Origin: Anaerolineae bacterium
GTDB taxonomy: Bacteria; Chloroflexota; Anaerolineae; Aggregatilineales; Phototrophicaceae
DNA: 64,000 nucleotides
Assembly: GCA_022822545.1 (NCBI GenBank)
Contig: JAJEBE010000005.1
Location: 45,189-109,188 of the forward strand
Direction: 5' to 3'
The number at the start of each line of letters is the position of its first letter. The first letter of the stretch is position 1. The notes below the pieces were generated by a model. That model worked only from the letters and a program-made list of their open reading frames with translations, searched no databases and had not been told where the DNA came from. The position numbers and the translations under genes are program-made. Shown here one piece after another: positions 36,406 to 45,729 of this stretch.

Positions 36406-37689
36406 TTGAGCTTCTCGCCTATCAAACATCGCTGCAATTTCTGTGCCCGTACTCACGACGAAGTCGACCGACTGATCGCCGGTCCCGAGCATATCCACAT
36501 CTGCAACTTCTGCGTGGAGCTCTGCCACAACCTGCTGCTCAAAGAGGAAGCCAACGAAGTAAGCGTCGCAGGCGGTGTTGAATTTGAATTCTCTTTCTCG
36601 CCCCGTCAGATCATGCAGCGGCTTGATGAATATGTCATCGGGCAGCGAGGCGCCAAACGAGTTCTGAGTGTCGCGGTATACAATCATTACAAGCGCATTC
36701 AAGCGGCCGATGAGCCGCTGGATGTGGAGCTGGACAAGAGCAATATCTTGCTCATTGGTCCCACCGGCTGCGGCAAAACCTTGCTCGCGCAGACCCTCGC
36801 GCGCATCCTGGATGTGCCCATCTGCATTACCGATGCGACCGCGCTAACGGAAGCCGGCTACGTCGGTGAAGATGTGGAGAACATTCTCCTGCGTCTGATT
36901 CAAGCCGCCGACGGCAATATCCCGCGCGCCGAGCGGGGAATCATCTACATCGACGAGATCGATAAGATTGCGCGCATGTCCAATTCCAATCCGTCGATCA
37001 CCCGCGATGTCTCTGGCGAAGGCGTGCAGCAAGCGCTGCTCAAGATACTGGAAGGCACGGTGGCCAACGTGCCTCCCCAAGGCGGGCGCAAGCATCCCCA
37101 TCAAGAATTCTTGCAGATCGATACCCGCAATATCCTCTTCATCGTCGGCGGAACATTCTCCGGCCTGGACGAGGTCATTCGCCGCCGCGTCGGCATGAAG
37201 AGCAAGATAGGCTTCGGCGCCCAGCAAGACGCAAACGAACAAGACGAGACCGACCTGCTTAGCCTCGCCTCGCCGGAAGACTTGGTCCAGCACGGCATGA
37301 TCCCCGAGATGGTCGGGCGTCTCCCGGTCATCGTGGCGCTTCAATCACTGGCGATGGATGATCTGGTGCGGATCATGATCGAGCCAAAGAATGCGCTCAT
37401 CCGTCAATATGAACACCTGCTTTCCTTGGACGATGTTGAGCTGGTCTTTGACGAGGCGGCCCTGCGAGCGGCCGCTGAACTGGCGATTGAACGCGATACC
37501 GGCGCCCGCGGTTTACGCTCCATCATTGAGTCCTGCCTGCTTGATGTAATGTTTGAAGTGCCCAGCCGCGAAGAGATCACTCAGGTTGTGATCAGCGATG
37601 CCGTTATCCGCGGCGAGGAAAAACCTCGGATCCTTACCGGCGACGGCAGCGTCATCAACTTGTCAGGCGAGATCGACTCGGCCGCCTGA
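36406..37689 (+). CDS. clpX: ATP-dependent Clp protease ATP-binding subunit ClpX
   Basis: A 427-residue AAA+ unfoldase. The N-terminal zinc-binding domain has CNFC (10-13) and CNFCVELC (33-40). Walker A is [11 protein letters not shown], Walker [11 protein letters not shown], the pore-loop area GYVGEDVEN, and the ClpP-docking loop [16 protein letters not shown] is the sensor-2 region. It delivers substrates to ClpP. I chose the TTG at 36406, one base after the clpP stop, with GAAAGGG (36393-36399) as ribosome-binding site. Confidence 0.95.
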   Translation: MSFSPIKHRCNFCARTHDEVDRLIAGPEHIHICNFCVELCHNLLLKEEANEVSVAGGVEFEFSFSPRQIMQRLDEYVIGQRGAKRVLSVAVYNHYKRIQAADEPLDVELDKSNILLIGPTGCGKTLLAQTLARILDVPICITDATALTEAGYVGEDVENILLRLIQAADGNIPRAERGIIYIDEIDKIARMSNSNPSITRDVSGEGVQQALLKILEGTVANVPPQGGRKHPHQEFLQIDTRNILFIVGGTFSGLDEVIRRRVGMKSKIGFGAQQDANEQDETDLLSLASPEDLVQHGMIPEMVGRLPVIVALQSLAMDDLVRIMIEPKNALIRQYEHLLSLDDVELVFDEAALRAAAELAIERDTGARGLRSIIESCLLDVMFEVPSREEITQVVISDAVIRGEEKPRILTGDGSVINLSGEIDSAA

Positions 37690-37701
37690 TGCGCCATTTC
37701 A

Positions 37702-38322
37702 CTATGGGTTAACCGGCAACAGCAGCACCTCGGTTGTGCCTGTCACGCGGCTCCTGAAACTCTGAGCGTCCAATTCTGTCGCTTCCGCGCCGGCCCCACC
37801 CCAATTGTAGGGAATCGCCCAGGCGGGTTTCATCATGTCCAGCAGTTCCAGCCCCGCCTCCACCGACAGCCGGCCGTAACCATCAATCGGCAACAGGATG
37901 ATGTCGGGCTTGAAATGTCTGACATCCGGTATAATTTCCGATTCACCGACATAATATATATCGTACAGGTCCAGCGATATCAGGAACCCCAACCTGCCAT
38001 CCGCTGCCGAAGCGGGCATGGACCGCCTCGCCGCCGGTATCGCCGTAATGCTCGCCCGCTCAATGCTGATGCTCTGCCACTCCCGTAACACCTTGACGCC
38101 CGGGATGACGCGCGCGGCGCTCTCGCTGCCGATCACAACTGTGTTCTCGCCGCGGATCTTCTCGACATCGGCCGGCGAACAATGATCGAAGTGATCATGC
38201 CCGATGAGAATTACATCGGGCGGCTCGGCGCTCTTGACCACCCGCCAGGGCGCGATCTGAATCAAGGGCTTGCCTTCTAAAGCAAAGCTGCCGTGGCCCT
38301 GCCAACGTATGCGATCGATCAA
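37702..38322 (-). CDS. MBL-fold metal-dependent hydrolase
   Basis: A 206-residue metallo-beta-lactamase-fold protein of the UPF0173/UlaG-like group. IRWQGHGSFALEG opens the fold, ILIGHDHFDHCSP is the HxHxDH zinc motif, YYVGESEIIPD and DIILLPIDG follow, and IPYNWG holds the late position where many members have His. The substrate is unknown. I chose a TTG at 38322 because AAGGA sits 7 bases upstream on that strand; the longer frame to 38400 would run through the obgE promoter region. It is convergent with clpX and divergent from obgE. Confidence 0.72.
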   Translation of the reverse strand: MIDRIRWQGHGSFALEGKPLIQIAPWRVVKSAEPPDVILIGHDHFDHCSPADVEKIRGENTVVIGSESAARVIPGVKVLREWQSISIERASITAIPAARRSMPASAADGRLGFLISLDLYDIYYVGESEIIPDVRHFKPDIILLPIDGYGRLSVEAGLELLDMMKPAWAIPYNWGGAGAEATELDAQSFRSRVTGTTEVLLLPVNP

Positions 38323-38393
38323 GTTGCTGTCCTTCGCGCTGCCACTTAATCCGGTTGACTTACGTAAACTTAACTTTTCCCTGCGGATTATAG

Positions 38394-38422
38394 TTGACAC
38401 AGTTCCGCCACGCTATGATCTA
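38394..38422 (+). promoter_or_regulatory. Candidate promoter upstream of obgE
   Basis: A perfect TTGACA (38394-38399) is followed after 17 bases by GATCTA (38417-38422). TATGAT (38414-38419) is a better -10 but at 14 bases. The -35 is clear, the -10 uncertain. Confidence 0.35.
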
Positions 38423-38530
38423 TACAGGCGCTGGCAGTCCTTCCCGCAGTCATTCAATCTACTCGCCTGTCATAATCTGCTGTATGCTCAAGCCGCGCAA
38501 AAATTGCCACCAATCGACGGTCATGCGGCA

Positions 38531-39799
38531 ATGCTGGTTGATGAAGCCAAGATATTTGTAGCGAGCGGCAAAGGCGGCGATGGGATGGTGTCCTTCCGCC
38601 GTGAAAAATATATCCCGCGCGGCGGCCCCTCGGGCGGCGACGGCGGGCGCGGCGGCGATGTCCTGCTGAAAACGGACGCCAATCTCAATACCCTCTTTTT
38701 CTTCCGCAAACGCGTTCACTTCAAAGCCCGGGCCGGCGGCAAAGGCGGCTCCGGCAACAAGACCGGCGCCGATGCCGACCGGCTTATGGTGCCCGTGCCG
38801 ATGGGCACCGTCGTGCGCGATGCGGAGACCGGCGGCTTGATCGCGGACCTGGTCGCGAAGGATGCCGAAGTCGTGGTGGCGCCCGGTGGACGCGGCGGCC
38901 GAGGCAATGCGCGCTTCAAGACCTCCGCCAACCAGGCGCCTCGCCTGGCGGAGAAAGGCGAACCCGGCGTTGAACGCTGGATCACCCTCGAGCTCAAGTT
39001 GATCGCCGATGTCGCCCTTGTCGGCTTGCCCAACGCCGGCAAGTCCACGCTGCTCTCGGTCGTCAGCAACGCCAAGCCCAAAATCGCCGATTATCCCTTC
39101 ACCACCCTTGAACCGAATATCGGCACAGTGGTATACGACAATAAAGACCTCGTCTTCGCCGATGTGCCCGGCCTCATTGAAGGCGCTCATCTCGGTGTAG
39201 GCCTCGGCCATTCGTTTCTCCGGCATGTGCAGCGCACTTCTTTGATCGTGCATCTCCTTGATGGCGCCGCTGCCGATCCCTTGGCCGATTACAATCAGAT
39301 CCGCGCCGAGTTGGCGCTCTTCGATGAACGCTTGGCGGAAAAGCCGGAAGTTGTGGTCATCAACAAAATTGACCTGCCCGAGGCGCGCGAATATCTGTCC
39401 ATGATAGAAGATAGCCTCGTGGAACGAGGCATCGAGTCACCGCTGGCGATCTCCGCCTTGACGCGCGAAAATGTCGACCGCCTGATACAGCGCGTTTTTG
39501 CGCTGGCCGCGACCTTGCCCAAACAGCCCGAAACATTGCTGGAAGAGACGCCGATATACGATCTGGACGAAGACGCGGGCCCGCCATTTGAACTGGCGGT
39601 GGAGGACGGCGTCTATTATGTCAGTGGTGACCGAATCGAGCGCGCCGCGGCAATGACATACTGGGACTATGACGAAGCGGTTACGCGCTTCCAAAGAACC
39701 CTCGACGCCATGGGCATAGCCGATGCGCTCAAGCAAGCCGGTGTGACAAACGGCGCTACCGTTTTCATCGGCGACTTCGAATTGGAGTGGTCGGAATGA
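38531..39799 (+). CDS. obgE: GTPase Obg/CgtA
   Basis: A 422-residue ribosome-assembly and stress GTPase. The glycine-rich Obg domain (1-158; GGDGGRGGDVLL, then GGKGGSGNKTGADA) leads to the G domain with G1 GLPNAGKST, G3 DVPGL and G4 NKID. A C-terminal OCT domain (about 340-415) is present, as in Gram-positive and Chloroflexota proteins. The ATG at 38531 gives the family start (LVDEAKIFVASGKGGDG); the upstream 87 codons of open frame do not match. The stop overlaps nadD (ATGA). Confidence 0.93.
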   Translation: MLVDEAKIFVASGKGGDGMVSFRREKYIPRGGPSGGDGGRGGDVLLKTDANLNTLFFFRKRVHFKARAGGKGGSGNKTGADADRLMVPVPMGTVVRDAETGGLIADLVAKDAEVVVAPGGRGGRGNARFKTSANQAPRLAEKGEPGVERWITLELKLIADVALVGLPNAGKSTLLSVVSNAKPKIADYPFTTLEPNIGTVVYDNKDLVFADVPGLIEGAHLGVGLGHSFLRHVQRTSLIVHLLDGAAADPLADYNQIRAELALFDERLAEKPEVVVINKIDLPEAREYLSMIEDSLVERGIESPLAISALTRENVDRLIQRVFALAATLPKQPETLLEETPIYDLDEDAGPPFELAVEDGVYYVSGDRIERAAAMTYWDYDEAVTRFQRTLDAMGIADALKQAGVTNGATVFIGDFELEWSE

Positions 39800-40404
39800 A
39801 ATGCCAGCGTATCGGCATTCTGGGCGGGTCCTTCGATCCGCCGCAGATCGGGCATCTCATCTTGGCGGAATACACCTGCGAAGCGCTGGATATTGATCAT
39901 ATCCTCTTTGTCCCGGTCGCCGACCATCCGGTTAAACGAGACGACCTTCGCCTCCCCGTCGCGCATCGGCTTGCCATGCTGGAATTGGCGATCTGCGGTA
40001 ATCGCAGGTTCAGTATCTCCCGCGTCGATATTGAGCGCGCCGGGCCGCATTATTCGGCCGACACGGTGAAACTGCTGCGCGACCAGCATCCAGGTGCCGA
40101 ATTGTATTTCCTAATGGGCGGTGATAATCTGCGCGATTTGCCGACCTGGGAGCGTCCGCGCGAGCTTTACCGCTGCTGCCGGCTCGCAGTCATGAAACGC
40201 GCTGATGAAGATATTGCGGCGGATATGCACGACGATATCCTGCCGGGCTTGTCCAGCCGGGTCAGTCTCATCGATGTGCCGATGCTCAGTGTCTGGCTCT
40301 CTTCCAGCTACATCGTCAGCCGCTTGCGCGCGGGCCTCAGCATTCGTTATCTCCTGCCGGATAGCGTCCTGGCCTACATCAACGAAAACAATCTGTATCG
40401 CTGA
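39796..40404 (+). CDS. nadD: Nicotinate-nucleotide adenylyltransferase
   Basis: A 202-residue enzyme that adenylates nicotinate mononucleotide in NAD synthesis. GILGGSFDPPQIGHLILAEY holds the HxGH-like nucleotide site (Q-I-G-H here), FLMGGDNLRDLPTW is the substrate region, and SSSYIVSRLRAG is the ISxxxIR motif in variant form. The ATG overlaps the obgE stop; TTGGAG (39782-39787) lies 8 bases upstream. The obgE-nadD pairing is common in bacteria. Confidence 0.93.
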   Translation: MKCQRIGILGGSFDPPQIGHLILAEYTCEALDIDHILFVPVADHPVKRDDLRLPVAHRLAMLELAICGNRRFSISRVDIERAGPHYSADTVKLLRDQHPGAELYFLMGGDNLRDLPTWERPRELYRCCRLAVMKRADEDIAADMHDDILPGLSSRVSLIDVPMLSVWLSSSYIVSRLRAGLSIRYLLPDSVLAYINENNLYR

Positions 40405-42147
40405 ATGCCTATGGCTCGCAACTCTCTACTGATACTGGCATGCCTTCTCGTTTTGATGGCGGTACCGCTGCTGCGCGCCCAAGACAGCCCGCCCGTGCCG
40501 ACCTTGACCGTCCCGACGCTGGTGCCGCTTGAAGCTGCCGCGCCGCTGGACGCCTTGCCCGCTGTCTCCGCCGTCGCGGAAATCGCCGACTCCGGTGTAT
40601 TTCGTGTCGGTGTGCTCTACAACGATCCGCCTTATAGCGAACTCACCTTGCGCGGCCAACTCAGCGGTCTCGATGTGGACCTGCTGCGCAAGATCGCCGC
40701 TGCCTGGGAAAGCGAAATCGAGTTTGTCCAGGTGACGCGACTCAACGCCCTCGACAAACTCAACGCTGGCGCAGTGCACGCGGTCGCTTCCGCCTTTGTG
40801 CACTATCGCGACCTTGACGCGGAAATGGACTTCAGCCAGACCTACTTGCGCGGGGCGCAAGCGCTTATGGTGTCCGCTGGCAGTCCCATCACAACTCCGG
40901 CCCAAGCCAGCGATCAAACCATCGGATACGTCCTCGGCACGCGCGCCGAAAAAGCGCTCGCCATCTGGCAGGGTCGCCTGGGCCGGGAATTGAACCTGCG
41001 GCCCTTCCTCACTTTGGATAGGGCGGTCGCGGCTTTGACGCGCGCTGAAATCGCGTCCTTGATCGCGGAGGAGCAGGCGCTGCTGCGCGTCACTGCCGAT
41101 TCCGCCGCCAGCGCGACCCTGCTCGAAGAACCGGTCCTCCGCGAGGCCCATGCCTTTGCCGTCCGGCGTCAAGATGCGCCCATGCGGCATTTGCTGAATC
41201 GCTCGTTGCAATCCCTGGCCAGTGACGGCGAACTTGATGTGCTCTTCCGGGAGTACTTCCCCGATGCCGACTACAACGGCGATGTGATTGCGCTTTGGGC
41301 GGGCATTGGCGATGAACTGCGCCCGAACCAATTTCCGGCCGAAATCCGCTACCAGTCGTCCTATGCGCTGCCCCGCATCACCTCACGTGGTGTACTGCGC
41401 GTCGGTGGCATTACGGATGCCGACCAGGCTGCAACCGCGGGCCAACGCCGCCTCGCCGATTTGAACCGCGCCCTGGTCAGCGAGATTGCCGCGCGTTGGG
41501 CTGTGAGCCTTGAACTCATTCCAAGCGATCCGATATCAGCCGCCGAGCTGTTGAACAGCGGCGCGGTTGATATTGTTGTCGGGGTCAAGCCCGATTGGAG
41601 TGAGGCCGCTGCCCTGGAGTTCTCGGCGCCTTATCTCCTGCACGGCGACCGGCTGATGGTGCGCGCGAATTCCGGTATCGCCGGATTCAACAACCTGCGC
41701 GGTCGCTTCGTCGGTATCCTGATCGGCGATGCCACCGCCAGAGAGCGGGCTGAGGCTTGGGCCGATAGCATCAATGCTACCGTGCGCTTTATCCGGACGA
41801 CAGAAAGCGGCGCGGCGCTGACGCTGCTGGATTACAACAATGCCAATGCCATCTACGCCGACAGCCTCGCGCTGCTGGCGCATTTGGAGGCGAATCCTGA
41901 TTCGCTGCGCTTGACAGACCGCTGGTATAGTCGTTCCTTCTATACCTTTGCCTTGCCCTATAATGACCCGGATATCCGGCTTCTGCTGGATTACACGCTG
42001 CAAGAGTTCATTGGCGACGGCACTCTGTACCGCTTGACCGCGCCACTGATCGTTTCTGACGAACTGCCCGATTTCGATATCATTCCCGGCGCGAGCCAAT
42101 TCGCCGGCATTGAACTGTCTAGTGGCTCGACCGATGTTGCCCCCTGA
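40405..42147 (+). CDS. Secreted protein with two tandem family-3 solute-binding domains
   Basis: A 580-residue protein with a signal peptide (LLILACLLVLMAVPLLRAQ, probable cleavage after RA) and a short Pro/Thr linker. Two copies of an amino-acid-type periplasmic-binding domain follow: domain 1 (about 60-300, GVFRVGVLYNDPPYSE, MDFSQTYL) and domain 2 (about 325-565, GVLRVGGITDAD, LEFSAPYLLHGDRLMVRA). No lipobox is seen and no ABC permease or ATPase is adjacent. It starts on the base after the nadD stop. It may be a sensor or a stand-alone scavenger rather than a simple ABC receptor. Confidence 0.8.
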   Translation: MPMARNSLLILACLLVLMAVPLLRAQDSPPVPTLTVPTLVPLEAAAPLDALPAVSAVAEIADSGVFRVGVLYNDPPYSELTLRGQLSGLDVDLLRKIAAAWESEIEFVQVTRLNALDKLNAGAVHAVASAFVHYRDLDAEMDFSQTYLRGAQALMVSAGSPITTPAQASDQTIGYVLGTRAEKALAIWQGRLGRELNLRPFLTLDRAVAALTRAEIASLIAEEQALLRVTADSAASATLLEEPVLREAHAFAVRRQDAPMRHLLNRSLQSLASDGELDVLFREYFPDADYNGDVIALWAGIGDELRPNQFPAEIRYQSSYALPRITSRGVLRVGGITDADQAATAGQRRLADLNRALVSEIAARWAVSLELIPSDPISAAELLNSGAVDIVVGVKPDWSEAAALEFSAPYLLHGDRLMVRANSGIAGFNNLRGRFVGILIGDATARERAEAWADSINATVRFIRTTESGAALTLLDYNNANAIYADSLALLAHLEANPDSLRLTDRWYSRSFYTFALPYNDPDIRLLLDYTLQEFIGDGTLYRLTAPLIVSDELPDFDIIPGASQFAGIELSSGSTDVAP

Positions 42148-43039
42148 GTACAATCATCACGCCCAGTAGCAGGATCACAGCGCCGGCCGCCTGCCAACCA
42201 GTCGGTATCTCGTTGAAGATAAAGTATGCCCAAGTAGCGCTCAAGACAGGCACGGTTTGAACAGACATCGTCAAAGTCGTTGGCGACATGAACTTAACCA
42301 CGTAATTGAGCGCGCCGTGACCCATGATCTGCGCCAAGATTGCCAACAGCAGCACCCAGAGGTATCCGCGCGGGTCGTAGCCGATGAACGATACGCCGCT
42401 GATCGCAATGATGAATAGTGTGACAAGCCCGCCGCCAAAATATACCAGCCAGATATACGGAACGAAGGAAACGCTGCCCCGCAATCTCCGACCGACAATA
42501 ATATATAGGGAAGCCGAGCAGGCGCTGGTTACCGCTAGCAGCACGCCAAATGTTGGGTTGCCGCCGTCCGTGATGGCAGGTTCCCCCGAAGTGGCGAACG
42601 CGATCATAAAACCGCCGACAAATGCGGCCAGAATGCCGACCCAAACTGCCTGGCCGAGCTTCTGTTTGAGCAGAGTCACCTCGAGAAAGGCAACCCAAAT
42701 CGGGATCGTCGCGATAAATGCTTGATTGACCATTACACTGATATGCTCGAGGGAGGCAATCATTAGCAAGATATTGGTGCCGGATAAAACGCCGGCGCCT
42801 ATCGCCAGCCACAGTGTCCTGCGAGGCATCGCGACTATCTCTCGCTGGCCTTTGTACCAGATGTAAGGCGCAAACATGAGCACTCCCGTGATCATCCGCC
42901 CGAATGAAACCAGCGCAGGCGGAATGTCATATTGAAACGCATAACGCACACAGATGGGACCGAAGGACCAGGCGATGGCTGATAGCGCCACAAGGATCCA
43001 AAGTTGGGCGATGGAGGGCGCAGCCAAATTAATTCGCAT
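42119..43039 (-). CDS. EamA/DMT-family transporter (second of tandem pair)
   Basis: A 306-residue membrane protein with about 10 hydrophobic helices and two EamA repeats (about 15-145 and 160-300). Segments such as SFGRMITGVLMFAPYIWY and GTNILLMIASLEHISVMVNQA are typical drug/metabolite transporter helices. Substrates of such proteins vary (amino acids, nucleosides, metabolites). It overlaps the upstream paralogue by 11 bases and the convergent solute-binding gene by 29 bases. It may act with its neighbour as a pair. Confidence 0.85.
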   Translation of the reverse strand: MRINLAAPSIAQLWILVALSAIAWSFGPICVRYAFQYDIPPALVSFGRMITGVLMFAPYIWYKGQREIVAMPRRTLWLAIGAGVLSGTNILLMIASLEHISVMVNQAFIATIPIWVAFLEVTLLKQKLGQAVWVGILAAFVGGFMIAFATSGEPAITDGGNPTFGVLLAVTSACSASLYIIVGRRLRGSVSFVPYIWLVYFGGGLVTLFIIAISGVSFIGYDPRGYLWVLLLAILAQIMGHGALNYVVKFMSPTTLTMSVQTVPVLSATWAYFIFNEIPTGWQAAGAVILLLGVMIVLRGQHRSSH

Positions 43040-44030
43040 CGGTCTTACTCGCTTCTGATTGGCGAATCTCGCCCCGGCTCGCCAATATCACGCCAATTAT
43101 GATGATTATGCTGCCCGCGATCTGTTGGTCTGGCGGCAACTCGCGGAAAAGAACCAGCGCCAAAATCGCGCTGCCGATGGGCTCCAGCTGTGAGAACATG
43201 CTGACGATTGCCGCGGGAAAGTGCTCAAGCAAATAATTCAACGACGAATGGCCGATTAATTGCGGCACCAAGCCCATCGCCAGCAGTATCAGATAGCCTT
43301 GCGCGCGAAAGCCGGCCACAGGCGTCGCCGTGGCAATCATGACAGCGAGCGCGCAGATGGAGGCCGCGCCATACACCAGCCATACATAGGGAATCACCGG
43401 CAGGCTCGCCCGCAGCTTGCGCCCAATCAGCATATATACTGAAACGGACAGGGCGCCCACCCAAGCCAGCAAGGCGCCGATTGCAGTCGCGCTGAGGTCG
43501 GCAGCGTTTTCGGCGGCCAGCAAGGCGCCTCCGTTTATGGGTACGCCTATCAACACTCCGCCGGCCAGCGCGGTCAAGAGACCGGCTACCACCAAGCGCG
43601 ACAGCCGAATTTTGAGAAAGAAAACTTCCAGTATCGCTACCCAGATCGGTCCGGTAGATACGATAACCACGCTCACCAGGACGGTGGTGTATTGCAGGGA
43701 GGATACCCAGGCGGTGAAATGCAGCGCCAGGCACATGCCCGATACGGCAATAAGCAGCCACTCCCGCCTTGAGAGCTGAGCCAGGCGGCCCCGATAGCCC
43801 CGCAGCGCGAGCGGCGTCAGCGCGACGGTCGCCACCGCCAGGCGCGCGCCCGCAATCAGCAGCGGCGGCATCGCCTCGTCCAAGGCGTATCGAATGAGAA
43901 TCGCCGCGGACGATGTCGCCACGATGGCGACCAAAATGACGAAGTAGGCTTTCAGGGGAGTTGCGCCGGTGGGGGCTTCTTGTCGCAATTTCAATGTCAA
44001 CTCTCCTGAGCGAGGCGGCTTAATCATCAT
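43029..44030 (-). CDS. EamA/DMT-family transporter (first of tandem pair)
   Basis: A 333-residue paralogue of the next gene, with about 10 helices and two EamA repeats. Shared segments with its partner include PYVWLVYGA versus PYIWLVYFG, and a G-H-x-x-L-N-Y motif (LIGHSSLNYLLEHF versus GHGALNYVVKFM). The N terminus is about 25 residues longer than usual and hydrophilic. Starts at 44030 and 44027 are both ATG. The tandem arrangement suggests gene duplication. Confidence 0.85.
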   Translation of the reverse strand: MMIKPPRSGELTLKLRQEAPTGATPLKAYFVILVAIVATSSAAILIRYALDEAMPPLLIAGARLAVATVALTPLALRGYRGRLAQLSRREWLLIAVSGMCLALHFTAWVSSLQYTTVLVSVVIVSTGPIWVAILEVFFLKIRLSRLVVAGLLTALAGGVLIGVPINGGALLAAENAADLSATAIGALLAWVGALSVSVYMLIGRKLRASLPVIPYVWLVYGAASICALAVMIATATPVAGFRAQGYLILLAMGLVPQLIGHSSLNYLLEHFPAAIVSMFSQLEPIGSAILALVLFRELPPDQQIAGSIIIIIGVILASRGEIRQSEASKTDAN

Positions 44031-44244
44031 TGGATTCGCCCAAAATACAAGTCACAATCGTCAGCGCGCTTTGCGCTCAAAGCAGATGCGCCGACAGTCT
44101 ATGAAGATCGCCCCACATTCGGTACAATCGCTGCATGTGCATCGCTGGCCTTCGCCGCTGGTATTGGTCATCTGGCCTATTGGCGTGTTAGAATGTCGGC
44201 GGACAACCTTCGTTTGCTATAGTATCTAAGGAGCAAGTTGAATC

Positions 44245-44850
44245 ATGGCTTTTGAACTTCCTTCTCTTCCGTATGCGGAAGACGCCTTGGAGCCGCATAT
44301 CGACGCCCGCACGATGGGCATTCACCACGGCAAGCACCATGCCAGCTATACAGCCAATCTGAACGCGGCGGTCGGCGGCACCGAGCTCGAGGGCAAATCC
44401 ATTGAAGAGATCCTCGGCGACCTGTCGGCTGTGCCGGAGAACATCCGCACGGCGGTGCGCAACAACGGCGGCGGCTATGCCAATCACAATCTGTTCTGGC
44501 AGATTATGGGGCCTGATGGCGGCGGCGAGCCCAGCGGCGCGCTGGCTGACGCGATCAACAGCGCCTTCGGCAGCTTCGGCGAGTTCCAGTCTGCCTTTTC
44601 CGCGGCGGCCGCCACGCGCTTTGGTTCGGGCTGGGCTTGGCTGGTGGCCGATGGCGGCGCCGTCAGCGTCACTTCCACGCCCAACCAGGATACGCCGCTG
44701 ATGGACGGCGGGACGCCTATTCTCGGTCTCGATGTCTGGGAACATGCCTACTACCTGAACTATCAGAATCGCCGTCCCGATTACATCGCCGCATTCTTCA
44801 ACGTCATCAACTGGGACAAGGTGGCCGAGCTTTACGCGGCTGCCGGTTAG
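44245..44850 (+). CDS. sodA: Superoxide dismutase (Mn/Fe), cytosolic
   Basis: A 201-residue Fe/Mn-family enzyme. The metal ligands are His in [11 protein letters not shown], His in [12 protein letters not shown], and Asp plus His in [13 protein letters not shown]. The Gln in TPNQDTPL favours Mn, but metal choice cannot be fixed from sequence. There is no signal peptide. AAGGAG (44228-44233) precedes the ATG. It is followed by a terminator and then by a close paralogue with a Tat signal. Confidence 0.95.
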   Translation: MAFELPSLPYAEDALEPHIDARTMGIHHGKHHASYTANLNAAVGGTELEGKSIEEILGDLSAVPENIRTAVRNNGGGYANHNLFWQIMGPDGGGEPSGALADAINSAFGSFGEFQSAFSAAAATRFGSGWAWLVADGGAVSVTSTPNQDTPLMDGGTPILGLDVWEHAYYLNYQNRRPDYIAAFFNVINWDKVAELYAAAG

Positions 44851-44868
44851 ACTTTCTCGATATGGAGG

Positions 44869-44897
44869 CCCGGCGGGCTCTAAGCTCGCTGGGTTTT
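44869..44897 (+). terminator. Rho-independent terminator between the two sod genes
   Basis: A 10-bp stem with two G-U pairs (44869-44878 with 44884-44893), a 5-base loop and TTTT. The second sod gene therefore probably has its own promoter or relies on read-through. Confidence 0.6.
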
Positions 44898-44937
44898 CAA
44901 TCATACACGTTCCATTTAGTCGGGAGACGGACAGGCT

Positions 44938-45642
44938 ATGAATGACCGGGGCGGACTGAGTCGGCGCGATATGTTGAAGTTGGCCGGGAGCGGTGTGCTC
45001 GGCGCGGCAATGTCCAGCGTGCCTTACGCGGATGATTGGACGTTCAAGCTGCCGCCGCTGCCTTACGCCGAAGACGCGCTGGAACCTTATATCGACGCGC
45101 GCACCATGGGCATCCATCACGGCAAGCACCACGCGGGTTATACCAACAAGCTGAACGCGGCGATCGAAGGCACGGATTTGGTCGGCAGGTCGATTGAAGA
45201 CATCCTTGGCGGTCTGAATGCGGTTCCGGAAGACATTCGCATTGCCGTCCGCAACAACGGCGGCGGCTACGCCAATCACAGCCTCTTCTGGCAGATCATG
45301 AGCCCCGACGGCGGGGGCGAGCCGAGCGGCGCGCTGGCTGACGCGATCAATAGCGCCTTTGGCAGTTTCGGCGCTTTCCAGGATGCGTATTCGGCGGCGG
45401 CGGCGAGTGTCTTCGGCTCGGGCTGGGCTTGGCTGGCGGCGGAGGGCGGCGCGCTCAGCATCAGCACGACGCCCAACCAGGACAGTCCGCTGATGGAAGG
45501 GAAGACACCCATCCTGGGCATCGATGTCTGGGAACATGCTTATTACCTCCACTATCAGAATCGGCGCGCGGATTATATCGCCGCCTTCTTCAATGTCATC
45601 AACTGGGACAAGGCAGCGGAGCTATACAGCGCGGCCTCGTAA
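44938..45642 (+). CDS. Superoxide dismutase (Mn/Fe) with Tat signal peptide
   Basis: A 234-residue paralogue of the preceding enzyme. The first 35 residues hold a twin-arginine signal ([20 protein letters not shown]) and the mature part starts near [18 protein letters not shown]. All four metal ligands are kept ([36 protein letters not shown]). It is exported folded with its metal, unlike the cytosolic copy. It most likely arose by tandem duplication and acquired the signal. GGGAGA lies about 12 bases before the ATG. Confidence 0.92.
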   Translation: MNDRGGLSRRDMLKLAGSGVLGAAMSSVPYADDWTFKLPPLPYAEDALEPYIDARTMGIHHGKHHAGYTNKLNAAIEGTDLVGRSIEDILGGLNAVPEDIRIAVRNNGGGYANHSLFWQIMSPDGGGEPSGALADAINSAFGSFGAFQDAYSAAAASVFGSGWAWLAAEGGALSISTTPNQDSPLMEGKTPILGIDVWEHAYYLHYQNRRADYIAAFFNVINWDKAAELYSAAS

Positions 45643-45670
45643 GCCCGCTTATCGTTCTCAACGCTCACAA

Positions 45671-45699
45671 AGGGCGCTACAATGGTGGCGCTCTTTTTT
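45671..45699 (+). terminator. Rho-independent terminator after the Tat-sod gene
   Basis: AGGGCGC (45671-45677) pairs with GCGCTCT (45688-45694) with one G-U, a 10-base loop, and a T6 tract. It argues against starting the next gene at 45682. Confidence 0.65.
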
Positions 45700-45729
45700 G
45701 TTTGCGGAATCACTGACGGGAGACATCCG

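Noticed and set aside
38270..38530. 87-codon N-terminal extension of obgE
   Set aside because: The family starts at LVDEAKIF; the extension runs over the promoter and the divergent hydrolase start.
44188..45552. 454-codon open frame on the minus strand
   Set aside because: It lies across both superoxide dismutase genes, which have complete family motifs on the plus strand. Its apparent internal repeats simply mirror the tandem sod duplication.
45682..45729. N-terminal extension of the fumarase gene
   Set aside because: The extension starts inside a terminator hairpin and T-run; the ATG at 45730 has a ribosome-binding site and gives the family N terminus.
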